NCBI GenBank assembly: GCA_017936885.1
Contig: JAGBEO010000005.1
Location: 62,001-126,000, forward strand
Origin: Lachnospiraceae bacterium
GTDB taxonomy: Bacteria > Bacillota > Clostridia > Lachnospirales > Lachnospiraceae
Length of the DNA: 64,000 nucleotides
Direction of reading: 5' to 3'
A program made the translations under genes and the position numbers. Below, piece after piece: positions 37,458 to 45,952 of the stretch. Within the stretch, counting starts at the first letter, position 1. The number at the start of each line of letters is the position of its first letter. A model generated the notes under the pieces. That model was not told the origin of the DNA. It made no database searches and worked only from the letters and a program-made list of their open reading frames with translations.

Positions 37458-38357
37458 TCAAAGTGCCATGAGCCCTGCGGATTTCTTTTCTGTCAGAAGA
37501 ACGCTTTTCTCTATATGCCTTACAAACCGTTTCCTGTATCCCTGCGCTTTGCGGCATGGATGTTTTCGACACTTCTTAAGGTCCTTTTCAATTTCTTCTG
37601 CCACCTGATACCGTCTCTGCGGATTGTCCTGCATACACTTGCGAAGCACCTTTTCCCAATCCCCCCTGATCTCAGGCGCATAGCTTGCTATGGGGAGTTC
37701 AGTGTATGGCGGATATGCAGGATCGGCGCCTGTAAGCACATAATACATTACTTTTCCAAAAGCATAAATGTCGCTTCTCTCATCTGAAACCATATCCTTA
37801 CCCGACTGCGGCATCTGCTCCGGTGCCCCATATCCGATACTTACAGCCCTTTTCTCTGCCATGCTTCCGATATAATTTCTGAAATAGGCTGCGCCGAAAT
37901 CCACCAGCCTGAGATTGCCGTCCGGACACAGGATCAGATTTTCCGGCTTCAAATCCTGATAAATAACAGGTGGTTTTCTTGTGTGAAGATACTGCAGGAT
38001 GTCCAGTAATTGTTCCGCCCATCTCTGTGCCTGTTCTTCTCCTGCCCTGCCGTTTTTCTTTATGTAGTTATGTAAACTTACACCCTGTATGTATTCCATG
38101 ACAAGATACCATGCGCCGTCCCACAGAAGGTCATATACGACAGGCAGCATGGGATGCCGGAGCTGCTGTAAAAATGCCGCTTCCCTTTTCATCCCTTCTC
38201 GTGCTTCTTCCCCGCTTTCCCACACTCTCTTGATCGCCGCCATACGCTCCAACCGCTCATCCCGCGCCAGATATACGCATCCTTCACCGCCTTGTCCCAG
38301 AATCCCCAGTACAGTATATTTCCCGATATGCGTTAGATCTTTTTCCTGATTTTTCAT
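37458..38357 (-). CDS. Soluble serine/threonine protein kinase (Hanks type)
   Basis: The 299-residue protein is one kinase domain without PASTA repeats or a membrane segment. The glycine loop GQGGEGCVY is near residue 19, the ATP-binding Lys in AAIKRVW near 42, DFG in RLVDFGAAYF and APE in YGAPEQMP. The catalytic loop reads YQDLKPENL near 131, so the usual His-Arg before the catalytic Asp is Tyr-Gln (a non-RD kinase). The C-terminal 40 residues are very basic. It starts 9 bp after the PP2C phosphatase gene, so the pair is co-expressed. Confidence 0.9.
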   Translation of the reverse strand: MKNQEKDLTHIGKYTVLGILGQGGEGCVYLARDERLERMAAIKRVWESGEEAREGMKREAAFLQQLRHPMLPVVYDLLWDGAWYLVMEYIQGVSLHNYIKKNGRAGEEQAQRWAEQLLDILQYLHTRKPPVIYQDLKPENLILCPDGNLRLVDFGAAYFRNYIGSMAEKRAVSIGYGAPEQMPQSGKDMVSDERSDIYAFGKVMYYVLTGADPAYPPYTELPIASYAPEIRGDWEKVLRKCMQDNPQRRYQVAEEIEKDLKKCRKHPCRKAQGYRKRFVRHIEKSVLLTEKKSAGLMAL

Positions 38358-38366
38358 ATAATGCTC

Positions 38367-39128
38367 CTATCGTATCAATTTAATACAAACAGCAGACAGA
38401 TTATCTGTCTCTCCCCGCTTCATACAGGCATCTCCGATTTCTTTCAGTCTTCGTTCCATCTGTGCTTCTTCCCGAAGCTGCTCCGGGGACAAAATATCCG
38501 CCAGTTCCTGATCGGTAACGCAATGATAGAAACCATCACTGCACAGCAGAAACACTTCCCACGCTTTTGCTGTCCCGATACGGTGATCCGGTCTGTAGTA
38601 CCCAAAACTTCCCACGCATTTCGTCAGTTGGTTACGCCCTCTTACGTGGTCCTCAGTCATACACTCCGCTTCTATTTGTCTGCCACCTTTCTGAATCAGC
38701 TTACGGCTATGCCTGTTTGTTCTATATATATGATAGATTCTGCTGTCTCCCAGATGCCAGATCAGATAAGTATTCTCCCATAGTACGAGCATGGACATGG
38801 TTGTACCCAATGCAAGTTGTTCCTTTCTGCCATACTGCCGTAACTGTTCCTGTGCATCATATACCATTCTTTCTATCGATCTGCGAATCATCCAATAAGG
38901 CTTCTTCTTATGCACAGCCCGCATCAGAAATCCATAAAACCATTCCTGCAGCCGCTCTGCCATATAGCCGCTGGCAGTTTCTCCCTGCTGCAAGCCTCCC
39001 ATACCGTCACAAACCGCTGCCATCAGCACCCTGCCCCGATCAGTCAGCACCTGCTGCACAATCAGGGAATCCTGATTGTGTGCTGCCGCACTGCCGCGGT
39101 TCCAATATACTCCTGTCAAATACTGCAC
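38367..39128 (-). CDS. PP2C-family serine/threonine phosphatase
   Basis: The 253-residue protein has the metal-binding PP2C motifs VCDGMGGLQQGE near residue 40, WHLGDSRIY near 128, LLCSDGFYHCVTD near 190 and GETDNLSAVC near 240. It should reverse phosphorylation by the adjacent kinase. It is related to PrpC/Stp but is not paired with a PASTA kinase. Its promoter lies at 39245-39273 inside a decayed GH43-like fragment. The 39129-39457 gap contains that promoter, the fragment and the rseP terminator, and nothing else that I can support. Confidence 0.9.
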   Translation of the reverse strand: MQYLTGVYWNRGSAAAHNQDSLIVQQVLTDRGRVLMAAVCDGMGGLQQGETASGYMAERLQEWFYGFLMRAVHKKKPYWMIRRSIERMVYDAQEQLRQYGRKEQLALGTTMSMLVLWENTYLIWHLGDSRIYHIYRTNRHSRKLIQKGGRQIEAECMTEDHVRGRNQLTKCVGSFGYYRPDHRIGTAKAWEVFLLCSDGFYHCVTDQELADILSPEQLREEAQMERRLKEIGDACMKRGETDNLSAVCIKLIR

Positions 39129-39239
39129 GAAAATACCACGCTCCTTTTCCGAAACAATCGTTATTCATCTTCTGTCCTGTTGGTTGAAATACTGCGGGAG
39201 TCCCGCGGACATCTGTAGATTCCTGAACGGAATCTGATG

Positions 39240-39403
39240 GGATTAGTATACTGCATCCGGTGCTTGTATGCAACCCGGAAATAAAATTAAACTTGCCTAT
39301 TTGAATTTTCCCGTTGCAGAATATTTCCGATCTGTTTCCACGTAAGCAAGTCGTCACTCTCGTAAATCGGCACGCCCGCGCCATTATAAAATTCGTAAAT
39401 GTA
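39240..39403 (-). pseudogene. Decayed fragment of a GH43-like glycosidase
   Basis: On the minus strand codons 39403-39290, closed by TAA at 39289-39287, encode EFYNGAGVPIYESDDLLTW followed by KQIGNILQREN, which resembles the conserved N-terminal segment of family 43 beta-xylosidases/arabinofuranosidases (FxGVPIxxSxDLxxWxxIGxxLxR). After a +1 shift the reading continues FNFISGLHTSTG, similar to the next GH43 element (LxxxGLxxSGG). No start codon, ribosome site or catalytic residues remain. The kinase/phosphatase promoter lies within this second part. Identification is from motif memory, not a search. Confidence 0.55.
39245..39273 (-). promoter_or_regulatory. Promoter of the PP2C phosphatase/kinase operon
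   Basis: TTGCAT (39268-39273) and TATACT (39245-39250) on the minus strand are spaced by 17 bp. The roughly 115-nt leader contains two small hairpins (GATTCC/GGAATC and GCGGGA/TCCCGC). Confidence 0.75.
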
Positions 39404-39440
39404 TTAAACCCTACATAAAAAAGAATATGGAAAATTCCGT

Positions 39441-39472
39441 AGAAAAAAGCCGGTGCGTTACCGCACCAGCTT
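39441..39472 (-). terminator. rseP terminator with the stop codon in its loop
   Basis: On the minus strand AAGCTGGTGCG pairs with CGCACCGGCTT (11 bp, one G-U) and is followed by TTTTTTC. The four-base loop contains the rseP stop TAA (39458-39460), so the last four sense codons form the 5' arm. Confidence 0.9.
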
Positions 39473-40573
39473 CATAATATCATTATACATTACAAATACC
39501 ATAAGGAGCATAAGCACCACCAGTCCGGCGAAATGCACCATGCCTTCTTTCTCCGGCGGCACAGGCTTGCCCCGCACCACTTCTACCAGCATAAAGACCA
39601 GCCTGCCGCCGTCCAATGCCGGAAACGGCAGTAAGTTCAGGATACCCAGATTGACAGATAACAGGATCACGATTTCCAGCATCGTAAGAATAGCGGAAGA
39701 AGTACCGTAATTCTCTTCTGCCTGATCGTAGCTCTCACCCACAAACTGTGCAATACCGATAGGCCCTGACACATCATCCTTTGACACCTGCCCTCTAAGC
39801 ATCATGCCGAGACTCTTATAGGTCAGCTTCACCCAGTATTCCACTTCATAGAATCCGTATTGGAATACCTGCAGCGGATTACACTTCAGATAGGCACCGC
39901 CGTTTGCAATGCCGATATAATACCGTTGATCCGCTTCGCTGTACTTCGGCGTCACATGCGCCACGCCTTTCTCTCCGTTTCTCTCATAATGGATCTCCAA
40001 CGGTTCACCCTTGTTCATGGAAGAGATCAGAATCACTTCCCGATAGAAATGAATCCGCTCATGTCCGATCTGTGTGATCACGTCACCTTCCTGCAAGCCC
40101 GCTTCCAAAGCGGCAGAGTCCTCTGTTACCATACCTACCGCAGGCAGATCTGCCCCCGTAAAGGCAATCAACACCAATGCGACCAGAAAGGCAAGGATAA
40201 AGTTAAAGAACGGTCCCGCAAACACCGTAGCAATCCGCGCCCAGACGCCCGCTTCCGTAAAAGTAGTGCCCGGCGCTGCCTTTATATCGTCAGCCTGCAT
40301 CTTAGTGATATCGTCTTCACCGCCCGGCTGTCTTTGGGCATTGACAGATTCTACACCGTCCTCACCGTCAAACATACAGGCGCCGCCTATGGGTAACAGC
40401 TTTAAGGAATATTTCGTCCCGCCCTTTTCAAAGGAAAACAGCGTGGGCCCCATTCCTACTGCAAACTCCACTACCCGGATGCCGTTCTTCCTGCCGATAA
40501 GAAAATGTCCAAACTCGTGGGAAATTACCACCACGCCAAATACAATTAGAAATAATATAATCGTCCTGATCAA
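39458..40573 (-). CDS. rseP: Site-2 intramembrane metalloprotease RseP
   Basis: The 371-residue protein has the zinc motif HEFGH in the first membrane helix (near residue 20), a PDZ domain (about 140-215, GLQEGDVITQIG), and the second active-site motif NLLPFPALDGGR near 320. RseP cleaves membrane-spanning anti-sigma factors and signal-peptide remnants. The start codon is TTG, supported by GGAGGAGTATC at ideal spacing. It lies 30 bp after dxr in the usual cluster. Confidence 0.95.
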   Translation of the reverse strand: MIRTIILFLIVFGVVVISHEFGHFLIGRKNGIRVVEFAVGMGPTLFSFEKGGTKYSLKLLPIGGACMFDGEDGVESVNAQRQPGGEDDITKMQADDIKAAPGTTFTEAGVWARIATVFAGPFFNFILAFLVALVLIAFTGADLPAVGMVTEDSAALEAGLQEGDVITQIGHERIHFYREVILISSMNKGEPLEIHYERNGEKGVAHVTPKYSEADQRYYIGIANGGAYLKCNPLQVFQYGFYEVEYWVKLTYKSLGMMLRGQVSKDDVSGPIGIAQFVGESYDQAEENYGTSSAILTMLEIVILLSVNLGILNLLPFPALDGGRLVFMLVEVVRGKPVPPEKEGMVHFAGLVVLMLLMVFVMYNDIMKLVR

Positions 40574-40603
40574 GATACTCCTCCATGTCAGAGCAGTTTA
40601 TAC

Positions 40604-41752
40604 CTACTCTCCAAACTTCTGCTTAATATACTCGTATGTAGCTGCCTCAGCCTCCAGAATCTGCTCCACAGTCGGATGATCAACTACCGTATGGGCTTCC
40701 ATTGATGCCTCGATGATTTCCGGTATCTGTAAAAACCTGATTTTCTTCTGTAAAAGCAGGGCAACCGCCTTCTCATTGGCAGCATTAAAGACTGTCGGCA
40801 AGGAGCCGCCCCGTCTGGCTGCCCTGTATGCCAGCGCCAGTCCCCGGAAGGTGTCCGTATCCGGTTCCTCGAAGGTCAACTGCTTTAACTGAAAGAAATC
40901 CACTCTGCCGTTATCCATCTGTCTTCTGTCCGGATAGAACAGCGCATACTGGATCGGCAGCTTCATGTCCGGCACTCCAAGCTGCGCCATAATACCGCCG
41001 TCCACATACTCTACTGCGGAATGGATGATACTCTGGGGATGGATCAATACCTGAATCTGATCCAGTTCCACATCAAACAGCCACTTCGCCTCCATCACCT
41101 CTAAGCCCTTATTGCACAGCGATGCGGAATCGATCGTGACCTTCTTTCCCATCGACCAGTTCGGGTGCTTCAATGCATCCTCCACCGTCATATGTTCCAG
41201 CTCTTTCCTCGTCTTACCGCGGAACGGTCCGCCCGATGCTGTCAGCAGAATCTTGCTGACACGGTCTTTCCGCTCACCGTTCATGGACTGGAAAATCGCA
41301 CTGTGCTCACTGTCCACAGGCAGAATCGACACACCTTTTTCCGCCGCCAGCGGCATAATGATGTGCCCCGCCGTTACGAGAGTCTCCTTATTGGCAAGGG
41401 CAATCGTCTTACCGTGTTCAATCGCCGCAATCGTTGGTCTAATACCAATCATTCCCACAATTCCGGTAACTAATACTTCCATCTCATCTACCGTGGATAC
41501 TTCCAGTAATCCTTCCATACCGCATACGACCTTAACAGCCATATCTGCCAGCCTTGTGCGCAAGTCATTCGCCGCTTCTTCCGTCCACATGGCTGCCACC
41601 TTCGGTTTGAACTCCCTGACCTGCTTCTCCATCAGCTCCACATTGGAGCCGGCCGCCATAGACACCACCTGCAGGTCTTCTTCTTTCCTGACGATATCTA
41701 AAGTCTGGGTTCCGATTGACCCCGTAGAACCCAGTATTCCTATCTTTTTCAT
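40604..41752 (-). CDS. dxr: 1-deoxy-D-xylulose-5-phosphate reductoisomerase
   Basis: The 382-residue NADPH enzyme makes 2-C-methyl-D-erythritol 4-phosphate in the MEP pathway. The Rossmann motif GILGSTGSIGTQTLD opens the protein; ALANKETLV, PVDSEHSAIFQ and the catalytic-loop TASGGPFRG are present. The start at MKKIGIL fits the family; the ribosome site is weak (AGAAAGG, 12 bp upstream). It follows cdsA by 26 bp. Confidence 0.97.
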   Translation of the reverse strand: MKKIGILGSTGSIGTQTLDIVRKEEDLQVVSMAAGSNVELMEKQVREFKPKVAAMWTEEAANDLRTRLADMAVKVVCGMEGLLEVSTVDEMEVLVTGIVGMIGIRPTIAAIEHGKTIALANKETLVTAGHIIMPLAAEKGVSILPVDSEHSAIFQSMNGERKDRVSKILLTASGGPFRGKTRKELEHMTVEDALKHPNWSMGKKVTIDSASLCNKGLEVMEAKWLFDVELDQIQVLIHPQSIIHSAVEYVDGGIMAQLGVPDMKLPIQYALFYPDRRQMDNGRVDFFQLKQLTFEEPDTDTFRGLALAYRAARRGGSLPTVFNAANEKAVALLLQKKIRFLQIPEIIEASMEAHTVVDHPTVEQILEAEAATYEYIKQKFGE

Positions 41753-41778
41753 CCTATAACCGTACCTTTCTCTCAACC

Positions 41779-42648
41779 TTAAATCCCGCTCACCCGGCTA
41801 ATCAGCACCAATCCGATAAAGATAAGCGGTGACGCGATAATCACACTGTCAAACCGATCCATAATCCCGCCGTGTCCCGGAATCAACTTCCCGTAATCCT
41901 TGATGTCATGATCTCTTTTGATAGCGGATGCCGCCAAATCTCCCACCATGGATACCAAAGCGCCGGCCGCTCCCAGCACCGCTGCCAAAGCAAGCGGCAG
42001 AGTGGCATCTGTATACCGGTTGATGGCGAAATGGGTATATATTACAAACAAAAGTGCTGCTCCTGCCACGCCGCCCACAGCTCCTTCCACAGACTTCTTC
42101 GGGCTGAGCTTCGGTGTCATCTTATGCTTTCCGATCAGTACACCTACCGCGTAAGCACAGGTATCACTGCCCCAAGAGCAGAGGAAAATAAACCACACCA
42201 GATAATTTCCCTGCGTAAATCCCTCCCGAATCAGATAAATAAAAGACAACATCACCGGGGCATAGAGATAAGCAAACATGGCTGCAAAAATCTGATTCGC
42301 CTGATAGCTTGGAAATGTAAAAACATAAATAAACAAAAGAATCAGCATGGTCAGAACAACCGCCGCCATCACAACCGGATATACGATATCAAGCTGCTTT
42401 ACGTCTTCCGCCGGATCTAATGCCGCATACAATGCCGCATAGTACAGCACCGTCATAATAAGTCCCGCAATCTCCGGTGCACCGAATTTCTTATCTGCCC
42501 TGCTCACACCACACGCTTTCGTCAGTTCTCTATAGGCAATCATGGATATTGCACACAGTACGGCTGCCAGAACAATTCCTCCGGACATAATCGTCACCAG
42601 TGCAATAAGCACCAGTATAATACCGCTTATCAATCTCGTACGAAACAT
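41779..42648 (-). CDS. cdsA: Phosphatidate cytidylyltransferase
   Basis: The 289-residue multi-pass membrane enzyme makes CDP-diacylglycerol. The C-terminal signature SPKKSVEGAVGGVAGA and GDLAASAIKRDHDIKDYGKLIPGHGGIMDRFDS (split: GDLAASAIKRDHDIKD, then PGHGGIMDRFDS) is clear, with about eight hydrophobic segments before it. GGAG precedes the ATG. It lies between uppS and dxr. Confidence 0.96.
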   Translation of the reverse strand: MFRTRLISGIILVLIALVTIMSGGIVLAAVLCAISMIAYRELTKACGVSRADKKFGAPEIAGLIMTVLYYAALYAALDPAEDVKQLDIVYPVVMAAVVLTMLILLFIYVFTFPSYQANQIFAAMFAYLYAPVMLSFIYLIREGFTQGNYLVWFIFLCSWGSDTCAYAVGVLIGKHKMTPKLSPKKSVEGAVGGVAGAALLFVIYTHFAINRYTDATLPLALAAVLGAAGALVSMVGDLAASAIKRDHDIKDYGKLIPGHGGIMDRFDSVIIASPLIFIGLVLISRVSGI

Positions 42649-42667
42649 CTAATTCTCCATCCCTTTC

Positions 42668-43375
42668 CTACGCTTCCTTTACCAAACCGTACCGTCTGTC
42701 TCTCTTATTATATGCTTCCACCGCTTTCTCTAATTCTTCTTTCGAGAAATCAGGCCACGCCACCGAAGTAAAATAAAACTCCGTATAAGCAAGCTGCCAT
42801 AACAGGAAATTGGAGATACGAAGTTCATTACAGGTACGAATCAGAAGATCCGGCTCCGGCAAGTCATGGGTATCCAGTGAATCATCAAGCATCTGTTCGG
42901 TAATCTCTTCCGGCTTCAAGCGGCCCTCTGCCGCAGAAGCGGCTATTTTCCTGACAGCACGGACTATCTCATCCCTGCCGCCATAGTTAATAGCAATCTG
43001 AAAATGCAGTCCGGTATTGTTCTTCGTCGCTTCCTCCAACTGCGCAATACGTGCTCTGATATCCTCAGCCAGCCCGGTTTTATCACCGATCACGCGCACA
43101 CACATATTGTTCTTAGCTGCCGTCTTCAGACAGGTCTTCATATAATTGCGCAGAAGCCCCATCAAGGCATCTACCTCATCCTTCGGCCGGTTCCAGTTCT
43201 CCGTGCTAAACGCGTAAACAGTCAAATACTGTATTCCCATACGATACGCTTCCTCACAGATTACCTCCACTGTCTTAGCGCCCTGTACATGTCCGTAATT
43301 GCGCGGCATCCCTTTACTCTTAGCCCATCTTCCGTTGCCGTCTAAGATAATTGCCACATGATTAGGAATTTTCAT
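42668..43375 (-). CDS. uppS: Isoprenyl transferase (undecaprenyl diphosphate synthase)
   Basis: The 235-residue cis-prenyltransferase makes the C55 carrier for wall synthesis. Motifs are HVAIILDGNGRWAKSKGMPR near the N-terminus, LTVYAFSTENWNRP near 65, and DLLIRTCNELRISNFLLWQ near 185. The ATG at MKIPNHV follows GGAGGAAAAT; a 12-bp upstream ATG is inside the ribosome site. It begins the uppS-cdsA-dxr-rseP operon; two copies of TTATGTAAACT lie upstream. Confidence 0.97.
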   Translation of the reverse strand: MKIPNHVAIILDGNGRWAKSKGMPRNYGHVQGAKTVEVICEEAYRMGIQYLTVYAFSTENWNRPKDEVDALMGLLRNYMKTCLKTAAKNNMCVRVIGDKTGLAEDIRARIAQLEEATKNNTGLHFQIAINYGGRDEIVRAVRKIAASAAEGRLKPEEITEQMLDDSLDTHDLPEPDLLIRTCNELRISNFLLWQLAYTEFYFTSVAWPDFSKEELEKAVEAYNKRDRRYGLVKEA

Positions 43376-43437
43376 ATTTTCCTCCATAGCTGAACTATAA
43401 CCTCTCCCTTTCCATTCCCTCTATTTTCCTTGATATG

Positions 43438-43491
43438 TTATGTAAACTCGAATCGCACAACAAAAAGCAATGTCCAAACATTATGTAAACT
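43438..43491. repeat. 11-bp direct repeats upstream of uppS
   Basis: TTATGTAAACT occurs at 43438-43448 and 43481-43491, 43 bp apart (four helical turns), in the 5' region of uppS. They may be binding sites of a regulator; no known consensus was matched. Confidence 0.4.
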
Positions 43492-43500
43492 GCAAAATTG

Positions 43501-43537
43501 GAAAAGGGACAACAGAATATTATATTCTGTAAGCCCC
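43501..43537 (-). terminator. frr terminator
   Basis: ACAGAATA/TATTCTGT (43512-43519 with 43523-43530) plus GGG/CCC outside form the stem; TTTTC follows on the minus strand. It separates frr from uppS. Confidence 0.7.
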
Positions 43538-43586
43538 TCTCTCTTATGCTGTCTGAAATTGTACACTACAATAAAAATGCTTCCGC

Positions 43587-44141
43587 TTATACGGTAAGAA
43601 TCTCTTTGGATTTCTCTTCCACCAATTTATCAATTTCCTTGATGAATTTGTCAGTCAGCTTCTGTAATTCTTCCTCTAATTCCTTGATCTGATCCTCAGA
43701 CACTTCATCCGTCTTAGCAAGCTTCTTGAAAGCATCATTGCCGTCACGTCTCGTGTTACGGATTGCAACCTTATTCTCCTCGCCGCGCTTCTTGACATCC
43801 TTCACCAGCTCTTTACGACGCTCCTCGGTCAGTTCCGGGAATACCAGACGAATCAGACTGCCGTCATTACTGGGGGTAATTCCCACATCTGACATCATGA
43901 TTGCCTTCTCAATATCTTTAATCAGACTCTTCTCCCAAGGTGCGATCTGAATAATACGCGGTTCCGGCACTGTGATATTACCCACCTGCTGAATCGGAGT
44001 AGGTGTTCCGTAATAATCCACTCTGATCTTGTCAAGTACATGCGGATTAGCGCGCCCCGCACGGATCGCTCCCAAATCTGTCACTAAGAAATCGTACGAT
44101 TTCTGCATCTTTTCTTCGTAAGGTTTTAATCTTGCATCCAT
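43587..44141 (-). CDS. frr: Ribosome recycling factor
   Basis: The 184-residue protein has the family length and motifs: DLGAIRAGRANPHVLD near residue 20, VDYYGTPTPIQQVGNI near 36, and RRDGNDAFKKL near 133. It splits post-termination ribosomes with EF-G. GGAGGG precedes the ATG. It follows pyrH by 28 bp. Confidence 0.97.
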   Translation of the reverse strand: MDARLKPYEEKMQKSYDFLVTDLGAIRAGRANPHVLDKIRVDYYGTPTPIQQVGNITVPEPRIIQIAPWEKSLIKDIEKAIMMSDVGITPSNDGSLIRLVFPELTEERRKELVKDVKKRGEENKVAIRNTRRDGNDAFKKLAKTDEVSEDQIKELEEELQKLTDKFIKEIDKLVEEKSKEILTV

Positions 44142-44169
44142 TCTGCAGCCCTCCAGTTATCTTTCATCA

Positions 44170-44865
44170 TCATACGGTCACTTTCGTTCCGTTAAAATTG
44201 CCCTTCACAGTATTCACAATACTGTTCTCTTCGTTCAGTCCGAATACCCACATCGGCATCTTATTATCTCTCGCCAAAATAGAAGCCGTCATATCCACTA
44301 CCTGAAGATTCTTATCGATCACTTCCTGAATGGTCACTTCGTCATATTTCTTCGCATTGGGATCGGTTCTCGGATCGGCATCATACACACCGTCTACTGC
44401 CTTTGCAAGCAGAATCACATCGGCATCCACCTCAATAGCCCGAAGCACTACTCCGGTATCCGTTGAGAAATACGGATGTCCCGTACCTCCGGCAAAGAAT
44501 ACTACCATATTCCTCTCAAAATATTTATTGGCTCTGTCCTTAGAAAACAGCTTCGTAAAGGAACCGCATTCAAAAGGAGTCAGAATATTCGTCATCATAC
44601 CCACCGACCGGAAAATCTCGGATACATAGATACAATTCATAATCGTGGCAAGCATTCCGATCTGATCTGCTTTGGTTCTGTCAATGTTCTCGCTGGAACG
44701 TCCGCGCCAGAAGTTGCCGCCGCCGATTACGATGCCGACCTGAATGCCGTCATCCACCAACTGCTTAACCTGCATGGCTACACCGCGCACGGTTTCTTCA
44801 TCAAATCCTGTCTTCTTATCGCCCGCTAAGGCTTCTCCACTTAACTTCAACAGTATACGCTGCAT
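44170..44865 (-). CDS. pyrH: UMP kinase
   Basis: The 231-residue amino-acid-kinase-fold enzyme phosphorylates UMP. Motifs are ILLKLSGEALAG at the start, GIVIGGGNFWRG near 55, FFAGGTGHPYFSTDTGV near 125 and AKAVDGVYDADPR near 153. GGAGG precedes the ATG. It follows the bactofilin gene by 24 bp and is probably co-transcribed with it. Confidence 0.97.
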   Translation of the reverse strand: MQRILLKLSGEALAGDKKTGFDEETVRGVAMQVKQLVDDGIQVGIVIGGGNFWRGRSSENIDRTKADQIGMLATIMNCIYVSEIFRSVGMMTNILTPFECGSFTKLFSKDRANKYFERNMVVFFAGGTGHPYFSTDTGVVLRAIEVDADVILLAKAVDGVYDADPRTDPNAKKYDEVTIQEVIDKNLQVVDMTASILARDNKMPMWVFGLNEENSIVNTVKGNFNGTKVTV

Positions 44866-44889
44866 AGTAATCCTCCATTCCGAAGCAAT

Positions 44890-45933
44890 TTATTTTTTCT
44901 TCTTGAATTCCTCGAAGAAGGATGACGGATTCACATCTGCGTAGCACTGAGAACACATACCTTCAATCACTGCACCGTTATTGATCTGTACGGATTTGGA
45001 TTTAATGTTACCCATCACAATTGCTGTCGTATCTAAAATAACCGGACCCTTTACATCGATATCACCCTTAACGGCGCCTGCAATCACTGCGCTGGTAGCC
45101 AGAATATTACCGATCACAACAGAGCTTTGTCCGATCTTGACACTGCCTAAGCTGTTAACCTCACCCGTAATCTTAGCACCCTCTGCATAAATCTCTGCCG
45201 CTTTGGAATTACCCTGAATGGAACCTGTAATATTTAACTTACCTAAAATGTCAAGATTACCATTTACGGTACCGATCAGCTCCATAGAGCCTTCTGAAAT
45301 AATATCACCTGTTATTGTCATTCCTTCTGTTACAACTGCTGTCTCATCTACAGCTACGCGATTAGTCTGTACATCCATTTTCTTCTCTTCCCCTCCGTTA
45401 TATTGGATTGTAGTCTTATCTTCTGCCGTCTCTTCCACTTCCTGCGGCACCATAATTGCTTCCTCTTCCAATGCGGTTTCTTCTGCCTGATCCGGAACCG
45501 GTTCTTCCACCGTTTCCGTTACTGCCTGCTCAGGCACCGGCTCCACTGTCTCAAATACCGGTATCTCTTCTTCGGCAGACGGAATTTCCTCCATAACAGG
45601 CTCCTCTAACATTCCAAAAGGCGTATCCATAACAGGTTCTTTAGCAAGTTCCGGCCCTGTGATTTCCTCTTCCACCGGCTCCTCTACACCCATATCATCC
45701 AATTTATCTAACATACTGCTTAAGTCAAAGGAATCTATCGTCTCTGACGCTGCCGGTATCTCCTTTTGATCCGTCATATCATCCGGTACACCGACTCCTG
45801 CCAACAAATTATCCTCCGAAGCATTCTCCTGTGCGCCCGCATTGCCTGCCAGAACCGCATCCAGTTGTTCTTCCGGCATCAGCTCATTCACAGCCTGGGA
45901 TAAGTCTTCCTTCAAATCTGAGAAAAAACCCAT
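44890..45933 (-). CDS. Bactofilin with long acidic N-terminal extension
   Basis: The 347-residue protein ends in a bactofilin beta-helix (about residues 195-325; EGMTITGDIISEGSMELIGTV and GDIDVKGPVILDTTAIVMGN-like turns). Bactofilins polymerise without nucleotide and position wall enzymes. The first 190 residues are disordered and rich in Glu, Val and Pro with repeated EEPV-like units. The tail carries CSQC and a basic end. It lies directly after a peptidoglycan/polysaccharide deacetylase gene, a pairing that suggests a wall-modifying scaffold, and directly before pyrH. Confidence 0.88.
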   Translation of the reverse strand: MGFFSDLKEDLSQAVNELMPEEQLDAVLAGNAGAQENASEDNLLAGVGVPDDMTDQKEIPAASETIDSFDLSSMLDKLDDMGVEEPVEEEITGPELAKEPVMDTPFGMLEEPVMEEIPSAEEEIPVFETVEPVPEQAVTETVEEPVPDQAEETALEEEAIMVPQEVEETAEDKTTIQYNGGEEKKMDVQTNRVAVDETAVVTEGMTITGDIISEGSMELIGTVNGNLDILGKLNITGSIQGNSKAAEIYAEGAKITGEVNSLGSVKIGQSSVVIGNILATSAVIAGAVKGDIDVKGPVILDTTAIVMGNIKSKSVQINNGAVIEGMCSQCYADVNPSSFFEEFKKKK

Positions 45934-45952
45934 TCTCTAAATCCTCCATTCT

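Noticed and set aside
37458-38357. PASTA-domain PrkC kinase
   Set aside because: The protein has neither a membrane segment nor PASTA repeats.
39040-39384. 114-codon minus-strand open frame overlapping the PP2C start
   Set aside because: It has no ribosome site and is explained by the GH43-like relic and an alternative frame of the phosphatase.
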